Source: an uncultured Chlorobiaceae bacterium
GTDB lineage: Bacteria > Bacteroidota > Chlorobiia > Chlorobiales > Chlorobiaceae
Direction: 5' to 3'
Length of the DNA: 64,000 nt
NCBI GenBank assembly: GCA_903994365.1
Contig: CAJEXL010000006.1
Span: 1 to 64,000 of the forward strand
Part shown: positions 54,975 to 63,999 of the stretch, one piece after another
How the letters are laid out: each line of letters opens with the position of its first letter
How positions within the stretch are numbered: position 1 is the first letter of the stretch
Made by a program: the position numbers and the translations under genes
Notes under the pieces: generated by a model
Database searches by the model: none
What the model was told of the DNA's origin: nothing
Seen by the model: only the letters and a program-made list of their open reading frames with translations

Positions 54975-55260
54975 TGTGATATAGCGAATCTCTGCTTTCA
55001 GTGTACTACTGTTGCCCTTTTTTGTTAAAATAGCGTAAACAATTGCGTATACGTGTGAATGATGTTGTCTGTTACAAGCTCTTTAGCGGCGATCATGAGG
55101 GTCGCCCTCTTCAATTTAGTCGGAAAAGATACAAAGAACCTTGCCAATAAACAGAATCTCTCTCTGATCGGCGTTTTTCCCGTTCGGGTTTATCGTTCGT
55201 TTCGCCTATTTTCCTTAAAATCATTGCTATAATTCATTCTTGTAACTCCTGGAGACGCTT
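54975..55260. other. Divergent intergenic region between prfC and the alanine symporter
   Basis: About 286 bp. I looked for a glycine riboswitch, because a glycine/alanine symporter follows, but found no matching conserved core. A GGAG at about 55249 is the symporter's ribosome-binding site. Confidence 0.45.
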
Positions 55261-56586
55261 ATGGGTATGCTTGAAAAAGTACTTGATCAAATCAGTGGCT
55301 ATGTCTGGGGAGTGCCCCTGCTGGTGCTTCTTTTCGGGACACATCTCTTTTTAACCTTCAGGCTTGGCTTTATTCAAAAATACACCTTCAAGGCGATAAA
55401 AATGTCTTTCACCCGAACAAAGGAGGGTGAAGGGGAGATCAGTGAATTTGGAGCGCTTGTAACCGCCCTTGCCGCCACCATAGGCACCGGCAATATTGTC
55501 GGTGTTGCTACTGCTGTTGCTGCTGGTGGCCCCGGAGCAGTGCTCTGGATGTGGTTAACCGGTGTCTTCGGTATTGCCACGAAATATGCAGAGGCAGTGC
55601 TCTCTGTCAAATACCGTACTATAGGAGAAGATGGCTCTGTTTCTGGAGGTCCAATGTACGTGCTGGAAAAAGCCATGAAGATGAAATGGCTTGCCGTTCT
55701 GTTCGCACTCTTTACCTCTGTGGCCGCATTTGGTATAGGAAATATGGTTCAGGCCAACTCCATCGCGGTTATGGTAGAGAACAACTTCCATATTTCACCA
55801 TGGATAACCGGCGCGGTATTAACTGTATTTACCGCAATTGTCATTATTGGCGGAATTACCTCAATTGCAAAGGTGTGTGAGTATCTTGTTCCGTTCATGG
55901 CCTTTTTTTATGTGGCAGGCTGTGTTGTACTGCTTGTGTTGAAGCACGACACTCTTTTCGATACCATACAGCTTATCATTTCATCAGCATTTAACGGTCA
56001 GGCCGCTCTTGGCGGATTTGCTGGTGCAGGTGTCAAAGAGGCTATGCGCTTCGGAATTGCCCGTGGCCTCTTTTCAAACGAATCCGGCCTTGGAAGCGCT
56101 CCGATTGTGGCTGCCGCTGCCCAAACCAGGCATCCAGTAAAACAGGCGCTCATCTCCTCAACCGGCACCTTCTGGGATACTGTTGTCGTCTGTCTTGCAA
56201 CAGGAATTGTCATTGTCAATTCTGGTATGTGGCAGAGCGGGCTTAAAGGCGCTGAGCTTACCAGCGCAGCTTTTGATTCGGTACCCTATGTTGGTAATAC
56301 CATCTTGACCTTCGGACTCCTCACCTTTGTCTTTTCCACCATTCTTGGCTGGTCCTACTACGGAGAAAAAGCGGTGGAATACCTCTTTGGCAAGAAGCTT
56401 GTCATGCCATATCGCTGGGCATGGGTAGCCGCCGTCATGATAGGGTCAGTTGCCTCCCTTCAGGCAGTATGGAGCTTTGCTGATATTGCCAATGGTCTGA
56501 TGGCACTGCCAAATCTGGTTTCAATAATCGTGCTCAGTCCTGTTGTAGCTGCTGAAACCAAAGATTATTTTTCTCGCCCACAATAA
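55261..56586 (+). CDS. Alanine/glycine:cation symporter (AGCS family)
   Basis: A 441-residue sodium-type amino-acid symporter with about 11 helices. Signature motifs: WGVPLLVLLFGTHLFLTFRLGF at the start, GEISEFGALVTALAATIGTGNIVGVATAVAAGGPGA (the AGCS loop), GISGGPMYVLEK-like VSGGPMYVLEKAM, GIARGLFSNESGLGSAPI, and TILGWSYYGEKAVEYLFG. It imports alanine or glycine with Na+ or H+ across the inner membrane. GGAG with 9-nt spacing precedes ATG 55261. Monocistronic. Confidence 0.9.
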   Translation: MGMLEKVLDQISGYVWGVPLLVLLFGTHLFLTFRLGFIQKYTFKAIKMSFTRTKEGEGEISEFGALVTALAATIGTGNIVGVATAVAAGGPGAVLWMWLTGVFGIATKYAEAVLSVKYRTIGEDGSVSGGPMYVLEKAMKMKWLAVLFALFTSVAAFGIGNMVQANSIAVMVENNFHISPWITGAVLTVFTAIVIIGGITSIAKVCEYLVPFMAFFYVAGCVVLLVLKHDTLFDTIQLIISSAFNGQAALGGFAGAGVKEAMRFGIARGLFSNESGLGSAPIVAAAAQTRHPVKQALISSTGTFWDTVVVCLATGIVIVNSGMWQSGLKGAELTSAAFDSVPYVGNTILTFGLLTFVFSTILGWSYYGEKAVEYLFGKKLVMPYRWAWVAAVMIGSVASLQAVWSFADIANGLMALPNLVSIIVLSPVVAAETKDYFSRPQ

Positions 56587-56687
56587 AAGAATAATGTTGT
56601 TTGATCTGTTTATCGATTGCCGGATTTTAATAAAATCACTATTATACCCAGGCTTTTTTTAACCTGATACAACAAGCTTCATACACT

Positions 56688-57221
56688 ATGAATTTTAACC
56701 CTTGGCACGACGTTGAGATAGGAGAAAATCAACCGCATATCGTCAACGCTATTATCGAAATTTCAAAAGGCAGCAGAAGCAAGTATGAGCTTGATAAAAA
56801 AACCGGAATGTTGAAGCTCGACAGGGTGCTCTTCTCCGCTGTTTTTTATCCTGCGAATTACGGTTTTATCCCAAAAACTCTTGGTGATGACCACGATCCA
56901 CTCGACATTCTTGTGATTTCCCAAAGCGAAATTGTTCCATTTTGTTTGGTAAGAGCAAGAGTTATCGGTGTTATGCGCATGATTGATCACGGTGAAGGAG
57001 ATGATAAAATCATTGCCGTTGCCGAAGATGATGTCAGCATGAGCAATATCCATAATATTGATCAGTTGCCACCATACTTTGCTTCAGAGTTAAAACACTT
57101 CTTTGAAGAGTACAAGCATCTTGAAGACAAAACAGTTCTGGTCGAAGATTTTGAAGATGCTGAAGTTGGTCGTCAGAGCGTTGTTCACGCCATTGAAAAC
57201 TATAAAAAGGTCTACTGTTAA
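56688..57221 (+). CDS. ppa: Inorganic pyrophosphatase (class I)
   Basis: A 177-residue cytoplasmic enzyme that hydrolyses pyrophosphate. It has [17 protein letters not shown], the Asp-rich catalytic loop [30 protein letters not shown] and the C-terminal [12 protein letters not shown]. The motif D-(S/G)-D-P-(I/L)-D appears as DDHDPLD, correct for soluble class I enzymes. Length is typical. It is transcribed alone and ends at a strong terminator (57301-57333). It pulls biosynthetic reactions forward, including ATP-dependent steps elsewhere in the cell. Confidence 0.93.
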   Translation: MNFNPWHDVEIGENQPHIVNAIIEISKGSRSKYELDKKTGMLKLDRVLFSAVFYPANYGFIPKTLGDDHDPLDILVISQSEIVPFCLVRARVIGVMRMIDHGEGDDKIIAVAEDDVSMSNIHNIDQLPPYFASELKHFFEEYKHLEDKTVLVEDFEDAEVGRQSVVHAIENYKKVYC

Positions 57222-57300
57222 AACACGATAGCGCATTGGAAACCCTGTCGGTTATCGTTATCAGGGTGGCTGAAAGAGAGTTAGCTGTCAAGAAAAGTTG

Positions 57301-57333
57301 AAAGTCGCGCCCGATAACGCGACTTTCTTTTTG
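57301..57333 (+). terminator. Rho-independent terminator after ppa
   Basis: AAAGTCGCG (57301-57309) pairs with CGCGACTTT (57318-57326) over an 8-nt loop; CTTTTTG follows. Confidence 0.85.
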
Positions 57334-57384
57334 CGCACCGTCTGTTGTATAATATATATTATGTAAAGTAAGCGGCCGTAAAAG

Positions 57385-57421
57385 AAAACCCCCGACAAAA
57401 TTTGTGTTCTGTCAGGGGTTT
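57385..57421 (-). terminator. Hairpin terminator after the RRM protein gene
   Basis: AAACCCCCGACA-type arm and TGTCAGGGGTTT-type arm form a stem with one bulge around an 11-nt loop; on the minus strand it lies 28 bp after the RRM gene's stop and is followed by TTTTCTTTT. Confidence 0.78.
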
Positions 57422-57448
57422 GGTATAAGAATCAATAACAGAAAAGAA

Positions 57449-57736
57449 TCAGTAGCGATCCCTTCTTGGAGCTCTCTCTTCACGTGGTCTCTGCTCGCGA
57501 GGTTTTGCCTCGTTGACGGTGACCGTGCGGCCATTCAAATCCTTGCCATTCAGTGATTCAATTGCTTCCTGTGCTTCACTCTCCTTGGGCATTTCAACAA
57601 ATCCAAAACCCTTGGAACGGCCTGAAAATTTATCGTTGATGATGCTTGCGTTAGCAACCTCTCCAAACTCGGAGAATGCGTCGCGAAGATCATCTTCAGA
57701 AACAGTGTAAGCCAGATTACCGATGTAAATATTCAT
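57449..57736 (-). CDS. RRM-type RNA-binding protein
   Basis: A 95-residue protein consisting of one RNA-recognition motif: RNP2 IYIGNLAY (residues 3-10) and RNP1 SKGFGFVEM (about 41-49), with the remaining strands in VTVNEAKP. A short Arg/Glu-rich tail (EQRPREERAPRRDR) follows, typical of small bacterial/cyanobacterial Rbp proteins. Such proteins bind single-stranded RNA and are often cold-induced. The 45-bp downstream hairpin terminates it; no regulator is visible. Start ATG 57736 is followed directly by RNP2. Confidence 0.9.
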   Translation of the reverse strand: MNIYIGNLAYTVSEDDLRDAFSEFGEVANASIINDKFSGRSKGFGFVEMPKESEAQEAIESLNGKDLNGRTVTVNEAKPREQRPREERAPRRDRY

Positions 57737-57914
57737 TGTTTAGTTCTCAGTGTACGTGTGCGTTGATAGATAGAGATACCGGCAAGTAACCAAGGCACAA
57801 ATTACTTGAATAGCGACCAGCCAACCATTGACTGACTTCTATGTGAAGTTTAACTGAATTATTGGTAGTTATCAAACAAAAAATGCAAAAAACTGATTAT
57901 TTTTCATAAATAAC

Positions 57915-57944
57915 GAAAGGCGGAAATTATCGTTTCCGCCTTTC
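57915..57944 (-). terminator. Perfect 12-bp hairpin after aclA
   Basis: GAAAGGCGGAAA (57915-57926) pairs with TTTCCGCCTTTC (57933-57944), 6-nt loop. It lies 45 bp beyond the aclA stop on the minus strand. T-richness after it on the minus strand is modest (GTTATTTATG). Confidence 0.8.
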
Positions 57945-57988
57945 AACCATTTTTTGAAAATGGCAGCTTATGCCTGATGGTACAGAAG

Positions 57989-59821
57989 TTATCTCTTTTC
58001 GGGCACTTCGCGTTCCTCTTTCACTGCATAGTTGATCAGATAGTCGTAGAGCCTTATAAGACGGGCATTCTGATTGTTCTGATCAATCCAGTGACCAATC
58101 ATGCCAATAGTACGAGCCAGAACGAAGAAACCGTTCAGTGAGTATTCAGGAAAATCAAGATCAACAAGAATACAGCCAATGGTTCCATCAACATTAAGGA
58201 TCAGATTATCCTTTTTGGATGTCGTAATCTTTTCAACCTCAAGTGCATAATCAAGGCATGGAGTGTGCAGGGTCGTCTTGCCCTTGACATATTCGACCAG
58301 ATACTTCACTCTTTTATCGGGGTTTTTCAGGCTCTTGACCCTGTGACCTATACCAGGTACCGGACCAACATTCTGCTTCATCCAGTTCAAAAATCCCGGG
58401 ATATCGTTTGGATACTCCTTGACTCCATATTTAAAGTATTTGCCGGCATTGGTAACAGCACCGCCAAATCTTGGCCCGATCATGGTCATACCTGCAGAAA
58501 CAGCCTGCGGCAAGTCGATCCCTGCGCAAGCGGCGATAATTGAACCAAAGGCACCAGAGACGGCCGGACCGTGGTCGGCAGAAATCATGATGATGCGCTT
58601 GATAATCTCTGACTCTTCTCTTGTCGGGAGTTTTTTATTCCAGAGAAGAGCGATGACATCCTCGATGCCGTAGCCTTTATCACAGAGTTCTGATGCTGCA
58701 TAACCAACATAACGTGGCTCTTCGCCCCTGTCATCAGAAATCGTGGTGCGAATCAGTGGCTCAACAATAACCTCACCCTGTTTCATAACCTCCTGAACAC
58801 TCGGAGGCAGTGTTGGCAGAAGTTTTTCATCAAGTTCCGCTTCCGGCTTGATGACACCACTCTTGAGCAGCTCCTGATAAACTTGTTTGATTGCCTTGCT
58901 CAAGCCACCAAAGGTCTCGGGAACAACAGCTCCTGCGGCACGAAGAGCGTTTATTTTTGAGCGTGCTGAACCAAGTCCCTTTTTACCCTCTTTAGCTCCT
59001 GCATGGCCAAATTTCATTCCCTGTGGCAACACATCCTGGCAGGTGCCACCAATTGAGGCGATGACCTTGATGCGGCGGATCTCTTTGTCGAGCCACTCCG
59101 CAGCCTCCTCCTCAAGCGTTCCGCCAACCTCACCAACAATGACAACAGCCTTGGTGTCAGGATCGTTTTCAAACATATTGAGGTAAGTGACAAAGTCAGT
59201 ACCTGGATATGAGTCTCCACCGATCGCTACTGCCGACGTAATCCCGTCACCATTCTGGGCACACAGCCACATCGCTTCGTTGGAGAGACCACCAGATTTA
59301 GTGATAACACCAAAAGAGCCTGGACGATAAAGATTGCAGAGTTTGAGGTTTTTATACTCACCACCAATAACTCCAAGACGGCACTCCCCTGCTGACATAA
59401 TGCCAATCGAGGATGGTCCGTTGAAAATCTTGCCTTTTTCAAGCGCATACTTTCTAAGACGTTTGGCATCCTTTTCAGGCACCCCTTCAGTGATCATGGT
59501 CACCAGCTTGATCCCTTTCGAGTCAAGCGCCTCTTTGGCCGACTGGTAGGCTCTTGATGCACCGATATAGATAAGTGCAGTATTGATTTCAGGATTCTCT
59601 TCGACAGCCTTATTCAGTGAAGAATAGACGGTAACATTATTCAGTTCACCACCGCGATAAATCTCTTTCTGCTGACCCTCCTCTGGGGGATAAACAAACG
59701 CCTGTACTGTCAGTGGCCGATTTATCAAAAAGTCAAACTGGGCCATCCGCTTTGCAGCATTCAATCCAGCAACACCACCAATGATGACCGCTCGTGTATC
59801 TCTGTTTGCTAAAATACTCAC
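57989..59821 (-). CDS. aclA: ATP-citrate lyase, alpha subunit
   Basis: A 610-residue subunit that, with AclB, cleaves citrate with ATP and CoA to acetyl-CoA and oxaloacetate, the carbon-fixing key step of the reverse TCA cycle in green sulfur bacteria. N-terminal two-thirds resemble succinyl-CoA synthetase alpha (ANRDTRAVIIGGVAGLNAAK nucleotide loop, SIGIMSAGECRLGVIGGEYK); the phosphorylated His lies in QGMKFGHAGAKEGKKG. The C-terminal third is citrate-synthase-like (AADHGPAVSGAFGSI, GPRFGGAVTNAGKYF, PGIGHRVKSLKNPDKRVKYL), with His and Asp catalytic groups. Size and fusion match Chlorobium AclA. It follows aclB with a 61-bp gap on the same strand. Confidence 0.95.
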   Translation of the reverse strand: MSILANRDTRAVIIGGVAGLNAAKRMAQFDFLINRPLTVQAFVYPPEEGQQKEIYRGGELNNVTVYSSLNKAVEENPEINTALIYIGASRAYQSAKEALDSKGIKLVTMITEGVPEKDAKRLRKYALEKGKIFNGPSSIGIMSAGECRLGVIGGEYKNLKLCNLYRPGSFGVITKSGGLSNEAMWLCAQNGDGITSAVAIGGDSYPGTDFVTYLNMFENDPDTKAVVIVGEVGGTLEEEAAEWLDKEIRRIKVIASIGGTCQDVLPQGMKFGHAGAKEGKKGLGSARSKINALRAAGAVVPETFGGLSKAIKQVYQELLKSGVIKPEAELDEKLLPTLPPSVQEVMKQGEVIVEPLIRTTISDDRGEEPRYVGYAASELCDKGYGIEDVIALLWNKKLPTREESEIIKRIIMISADHGPAVSGAFGSIIAACAGIDLPQAVSAGMTMIGPRFGGAVTNAGKYFKYGVKEYPNDIPGFLNWMKQNVGPVPGIGHRVKSLKNPDKRVKYLVEYVKGKTTLHTPCLDYALEVEKITTSKKDNLILNVDGTIGCILVDLDFPEYSLNGFFVLARTIGMIGHWIDQNNQNARLIRLYDYLINYAVKEEREVPEKR

Positions 59822-59882
59822 GATTCTTTACGGTTTAATATGTTAAAAGTTTCTCCCTGTGGTTACTGCGACATTGTTTAAC

Positions 59883-61079
59883 CTATGAATTCAATGCAAG
59901 ATCAACAATATCGGTCATAGGCATGCTGCGATCATAAACATGAATGTCAAATCCCTCTTCCTGTAACTTTTTCATTGCTGCAAGTCCAAGATTTTCATTC
60001 GGCCCACCACGTCTGACCCAGATTTTCACATTCTCAAGATATCCTTTTGACTTGCTCTCCCGGAATCCATTGATAATTCCGTTGAAGGTTGCCTTGACAT
60101 CGGTGAAATTAGCGATAGCACCACCAACAATAATATGCTTGATATTTGGTAATCTGCAGATGGTCACGGTCAAAGCCTCTACCGCCCAGTCCGGAGGATC
60201 ACCCGAATACTCGGCATAATTGGCAATGGATCCACCCCTTGCAACCACAGCGTCAGAATAAAAGACGGAGGCCCCGCCGCCAGCAGTCAAGAGGGCGATA
60301 TTGCCACCAGGAACCTCTACCAACTTTACTGATCCTTTGATGCGGGCATCAATATCCATAATCTGCTGCTCTGCCTCAGTAAAAGGACGTCCAATTTCAG
60401 AGACAGGTTTAAAATCCCAGTCGGCGTGACGGAAACGAGCATCCCAGTCAACATTCATAACAGCATCAAGCGCAGCAAATCGCATGTCGCTTTTGCGGAT
60501 AACAAGCGGATTGATCTCTATCGACTGTGCATCTTCGTTGTCGAAACAGAGAATAAGGCGTGAAGCAATTTTGGCAACACGTTCTGCAACTTCACCAATA
60601 AACCCGGCATCAAGAGCTGCTTCGGTAATGCGTTCAATGCTTGGAGTCTCATCAAGCGGAATAAAGAGATGTTTTACAGTATCCCAGTTATCTTCAATAT
60701 CCACTCCACCCTTGTTGGAGAGAAGAAGCTCGGTACCATCACGATTACCCGCAATTGACAAATAGTACTCCTCATCATGGTCGAGCATTTCGGCAACAAT
60801 CACCTGACGGACGACCGATGTTCCAATTTCGCGTCCAATCATCTCTTTTGCCGCCTGAACAGCTCCATCAAGGTTAAGTCCAAGTTTAACCAATCCGAGC
60901 TTGAATCGACCGCCGATAGCCTCATGTGCCTTAACGACAAGTTTTGATTCTCTCAACCATTTATTAGCTTCCCCAAGTTGCGCAAGGCGGTCGGGGTCCA
61001 TGATAACAACATAATTTGGCACGGGAATGCCCCATTTGTTGAATAACTTCATGGCTGGCCCTTCAAGTATCTTAGCCAT
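59883..61079 (-). CDS. aclB: ATP-citrate lyase, beta subunit
   Basis: A 398-residue subunit with an ATP-grasp domain homologous to succinyl-CoA synthetase beta (MAKILEGPAMKLFNKWGI, ESKLVVKAHEAIGGRFKLGLV, IEINPLVIRKSDMRFAALDAVM near the ADP-binding loop) and the CoA-ligase-like GGGASVFYSDAVV..., SGDPPDWAVEALTVTICRLP. It activates citrate with ATP through a phosphohistidine relay on AclA. Upstream is the lgt gene on the other strand, 104 bp away; their promoters share this gap. Start ATG 61079 gives the family's usual MAKILEGP. Order aclB-aclA as in other Chlorobi. Confidence 0.95.
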   Translation of the reverse strand: MAKILEGPAMKLFNKWGIPVPNYVVIMDPDRLAQLGEANKWLRESKLVVKAHEAIGGRFKLGLVKLGLNLDGAVQAAKEMIGREIGTSVVRQVIVAEMLDHDEEYYLSIAGNRDGTELLLSNKGGVDIEDNWDTVKHLFIPLDETPSIERITEAALDAGFIGEVAERVAKIASRLILCFDNEDAQSIEINPLVIRKSDMRFAALDAVMNVDWDARFRHADWDFKPVSEIGRPFTEAEQQIMDIDARIKGSVKLVEVPGGNIALLTAGGGASVFYSDAVVARGGSIANYAEYSGDPPDWAVEALTVTICRLPNIKHIIVGGAIANFTDVKATFNGIINGFRESKSKGYLENVKIWVRRGGPNENLGLAAMKKLQEEGFDIHVYDRSMPMTDIVDLALNS

Positions 61080-61183
61080 ACTGTCGGTATTTGTATGTTA
61101 ATGGGTAGAAACACAGAAAAGTGCAAGGTTTTAATTTAACTATATTCCTATATAATCCAATGGTTTTATAAAAAAACACTTCT

Positions 61184-62026
61184 ATGAATGATTTTTTGTT
61201 CTGGTGGCAACATATGCCATCATACACCAATCCGGTGATCTTCTCTTTCGGCACATTTGCTATTCGCTGGTATGGAATGATGTATATCGTTGCTTTCGCG
61301 ATCGTTTATGCACTGACCCGGTATCGCCTCAACAAGGAGAAACTCTCTTTTGAACCCGCCTTTATAGGAGATGCCCTGACTTGGTCTATGGTTGGTGTCG
61401 TTTTGGGTGGACGTCTTGGCTATATAATCTTTTACGGTACAAGCTCTTTCATTTCTGATCCGCTTGGCAGCATTACTCCCTGGAGCTCATCTCCCGGAGG
61501 ATGCCATTTTTCCGGAATCTCCGGCATGTCCTACCATGGTGGAGTTATTGGGGTCATTGTTGCTCTTTTTGCATTTACCAGATCAAGGAAAAGAGGCTTT
61601 TTTGAGACATTTGATCTTTTTATTCCAGCCATTCCCCTTGGCTATATGTTTGGTCGAATTGGTAATTTCATCAACGGCGAACTCTATGGGCGAGTAACCG
61701 AATCCGCAATTGGGATGTATTTCCCTCTTGCCCCCACCTGGGAACTCCGCCATCCATCTCAACTTTATGAAGCCTTGTTTGAAGGAGCTGTACTTTTTAT
61801 TCTCCTGTGGTCTGTGCGCACAAAATCCCCTTATCCAGGATTTCTTTCAGCTTCCTATCTTTTTGGTTACGGGTTTGTCCGTTTTTTTATCGAGTTTTTC
61901 CGTGAGCCGGATGTCCAGCTTGGCTTTGTGCTGCTGAATTTCTCCATGGGGCAAATACTCTGTATGGTGATGATGATTGCTGGTGCAGGAATCTTTTTTG
62001 CAACCAAGCCACCAGCCCAATCATGA
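61184..62026 (+). CDS. lgt: Prolipoprotein diacylglyceryl transferase
   Basis: A 280-residue inner-membrane enzyme with about seven helices that attaches diacylglycerol to the lipobox Cys of prolipoproteins. Signature [17 protein letters not shown] (binding pocket Arg and Asn), [44 protein letters not shown] (essential His), and [11 protein letters not shown] are all Lgt. It is the first processing enzyme for lipoproteins such as the one at 49308. Its 3' end overlaps the GDT1-type gene by 6 bp (62021-62026) in a convergent layout. Confidence 0.94.
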   Translation: MNDFLFWWQHMPSYTNPVIFSFGTFAIRWYGMMYIVAFAIVYALTRYRLNKEKLSFEPAFIGDALTWSMVGVVLGGRLGYIIFYGTSSFISDPLGSITPWSSSPGGCHFSGISGMSYHGGVIGVIVALFAFTRSRKRGFFETFDLFIPAIPLGYMFGRIGNFINGELYGRVTESAIGMYFPLAPTWELRHPSQLYEALFEGAVLFILLWSVRTKSPYPGFLSASYLFGYGFVRFFIEFFREPDVQLGFVLLNFSMGQILCMVMMIAGAGIFFATKPPAQS

Positions 62027-62662
62027 TTTTGGTTTACGAAGAAAAATGTACCCGGTCAAAGCAATGAAGAGCACTGCAACGAGCCACAGGTAGGGAGCAA
62101 AATGTAAACCTCCTTCGAACATACTGAAAATACCGAAAAGAAAAAAGATCACTGCCGCACCAATTTTGATGATGTTTTCGGGCAGCCTCGCACCAAGCAT
62201 TTTTCCTGCTACAATTGCCAGTCCGTCAGAAATCACCATCCCGATGGTTGAACCAAGCCAGACTGGCAGAAACGGCTGGGTCGAGGCAAGAGTGATGGTG
62301 GACAACATTGTTTTGTCGCCCAGTTCGGCCATAAAAAAGGTCGAAAAGACCAGCCAGAATGGGTTAATGCCGGTTTTGCAACTCTTCTCGTCATCATCCA
62401 GGCTATCACCACGAAGCGTCCAGAATCCAAAGGCAATAAATGCAATCCCTGCTATAAATTTAATCCAGTCGGTGGGCAGCTTGTCACCAATAAACCAGCC
62501 AATACCGGCTGAAAAAACATGAATGGCAAGAGTTGCCCAAAAAATTCCCCATAACACCACACTGGTATTATAACAAGTGGCAAGAGTCAAGGCGACAAGC
62601 TGTGTTTTGTCACCCAGCTCGGCCAGAAAAATCATGACAAGAGAAAGCCAGAATGCGTCCAT
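62021..62662 (-). CDS. TMEM165/GDT1-family (UPF0016) membrane protein
   Basis: A 213-residue protein with six helices in two homologous halves, each with the family's E-x-G-D-K-T motif: [17 protein letters not shown] near residue 14 and [18 protein letters not shown] near 112. Between them is an acidic loop ([12 protein letters not shown]). These proteins transport Ca2+ or Mn2+ coupled to protons or Na+. The two motifs face each other to form the metal path, so the duplication looks functional. Convergent overlap with lgt. Confidence 0.9.
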   Translation of the reverse strand: MDAFWLSLVMIFLAELGDKTQLVALTLATCYNTSVVLWGIFWATLAIHVFSAGIGWFIGDKLPTDWIKFIAGIAFIAFGFWTLRGDSLDDDEKSCKTGINPFWLVFSTFFMAELGDKTMLSTITLASTQPFLPVWLGSTIGMVISDGLAIVAGKMLGARLPENIIKIGAAVIFFLFGIFSMFEGGLHFAPYLWLVAVLFIALTGYIFLRKPKS

Positions 62663-62921
62663 TAAGAGGAGGATTAGTTATTTGTTGGTTATCCTGTACA
62701 AAATAATTCGCAAGTATAGGGCAATAAGGGGGGATGTACAAACGGAAAAACGTGTCATAGAAAGATCAGTTGAACAAAGCGAATTTTATTTGCATGAAAT
62801 TCGCTTTGTTCAACGCCTTTACACACTACGCCACTCCGGGCGACTTTCCCTCTCATAGTGTTCAAGACAATTTGTTGGAGAAAACTTTACTTTTGTTGAC
62901 GTTGAATTATTTGAACCAATC
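62663..62921. other. Divergent intergenic region with a strong inverted repeat
   Basis: About 260 bp between the GDT1-type gene and the acetyltransferase gene. Its main feature is the perfect inverted repeat at 62770-62813; otherwise no gene or tRNA. Confidence 0.5.
62770..62813. other. Perfect 17-bp inverted repeat with 10-nt loop
   Basis: TTGAACAAAGCGAATTT (62770-62786) pairs perfectly with AAATTCGCTTTGTTCAA (62797-62813); loop TATTTGCATG. No T-run follows on the plus strand. It could be an operator, an attenuator for the acetyltransferase transcript or a terminator remnant. Confidence 0.7.
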
Positions 62922-63437
62922 ATGAAAAATCTATTGTATCCAGAGAGAACAAAAATGGCTGATATGAGAAGAGCGGTTGAGAGTGATGTGCCAAGATGCG
63001 CCGAGCTTCTTGGAATTCTCTTCAGCCAGGAGCATGAGTTTACCCCTGATGCTGAACTGCAGTCGAAAGGCCTCTTGATGATTATCCACAAGCCAGAGCT
63101 TGGGAGAATATTTGTTGCTGAAGTTGACGGGGTCATTCAGGGTATGGTGATGCTGCTCTTCACCGTCAGCACGTTTCTCGGCCAAAGGGTAGCTCTGCTT
63201 GAGGATATGGTTGTCGATCCCGCATGGCGTGGCAAAGGGCTTGGTTCACTTTTGATGGATCATGTTCTCCATTTCGCCCGCAGAGAAGGGTTGGGCCGCA
63301 TAACACTTCTGACCGATCGGGATAATGAGGGTGCTCAGCAATTTTATGCTTCAAAAAGTTTTACCAGGTCCGGGATGGTCGTATTCAGAAAACTTCTCAG
63401 TTCGTCTTCAAATCAGGAGAGCAATTTGTTGCAATAA
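62922..63437 (+). CDS. GNAT-family N-acetyltransferase
   Basis: A 160-171-residue acetyltransferase: MRRAVESDVPRCAELLGILF at the start of the fold, VALLEDMVVDPAWRGKGLGSLLMDHVL (the acetyl-CoA pyrophosphate loop Q/RxxGxG/A, here RGKGLG) and a LTDRDNEGAQQFYASKSFTRSGMVVFRK final strand with the NxxAxxFY pattern. The substrate is not predictable. Two starts are possible, ATG 62922 and ATG 62955 (MADMRRAV), the latter closer to the fold; neither has a strong ribosome-binding site. The stop lies 41 bp inside the convergent permease gene. Confidence 0.85.
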   Translation: MKNLLYPERTKMADMRRAVESDVPRCAELLGILFSQEHEFTPDAELQSKGLLMIIHKPELGRIFVAEVDGVIQGMVMLLFTVSTFLGQRVALLEDMVVDPAWRGKGLGSLLMDHVLHFARREGLGRITLLTDRDNEGAQQFYASKSFTRSGMVVFRKLLSSSSNQESNLLQ

Positions 63438-63999
63438 GGGCTGCCTTCCGTGCCGGATAGAGACTGACAGCAAAAGAGAGCGCAATGGCCGTCAGTCCAA
63501 CAGCGATAAAGTCTCCTGTTTGCATATAAACCGGATATGCATGAATAATAAAAGCGCTTTTTGAGGGAAGTTGCACGATGCCATAAAGCTCCTGGAGTTT
63601 GCAGATACTCCAGGCTATGCTGATTCCTGTAACAGTTCCAACAAGCCCTGTGGCTCCTCCCTGAGCAATAAAGATTGTCATGAACTGGGGTTTCTCCAGA
63701 CCAAGGCAGCGAAGGTAAAAGAGCTCTCGCTGCTTGTCGATGGCGGTCATCGCAAGCGCTCCGGTCAGGCTGAGCGAAGCCACCAGGACGATAAGCATAA
63801 GAATACTGAAACTGACCCATTTTTCAAGCTGCATCACGGTGAAGAGGTTGCTGTATTTTTCCTCAAGAGTGCGTACCTGGCATGTTGTTTGGAGTGAACT
63901 CTCGGCCAGCCATTTTCTGAGTTGACCGGTTACCTCCTCGCGAGAGTTACCATCCCTTATCCTGATATCAATGCCTGAATACTCCCCCTTTCCAAGCAT
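63397..63999 (-). CDS. LolC/E-type (FtsX-fold) ABC permease, C-terminal part
   Basis: About 200 residues of a longer protein; the gene enters from the right edge, so the N-terminal helix and periplasmic domain start outside the window. What is visible is the end of the periplasmic domain (CQVRTLEEKYSNLF) and three C-terminal helices: EKWVSFSILMLIVLVASLSLTGALAM, the coupling-loop TAIDKQRELFYLRCLGLEKPQFM, IAQGGATGLVGTVTGISIAW, and ALSFAVSLYPARKAALI. This fits FtsX/LolC/LolE-like permeases that extract lipoproteins or act as efflux pumps. The cognate ATPase is not in the window. The two genes overlap convergently by 41 bp. Confidence 0.82.
   Translation of the reverse strand: MLGKGEYSGIDIRIRDGNSREEVTGQLRKWLAESSLQTTCQVRTLEEKYSNLFTVMQLEKWVSFSILMLIVLVASLSLTGALAMTAIDKQRELFYLRCLGLEKPQFMTIFIAQGGATGLVGTVTGISIAWSICKLQELYGIVQLPSKSAFIIHAYPVYMQTGDFIAVGLTAIALSFAVSLYPARKAALIATNCSPDLKTN

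Noticed and set aside
54975-55260. Glycine riboswitch before the alanine/glycine symporter
   Set aside because: No conserved core of that riboswitch class could be found.
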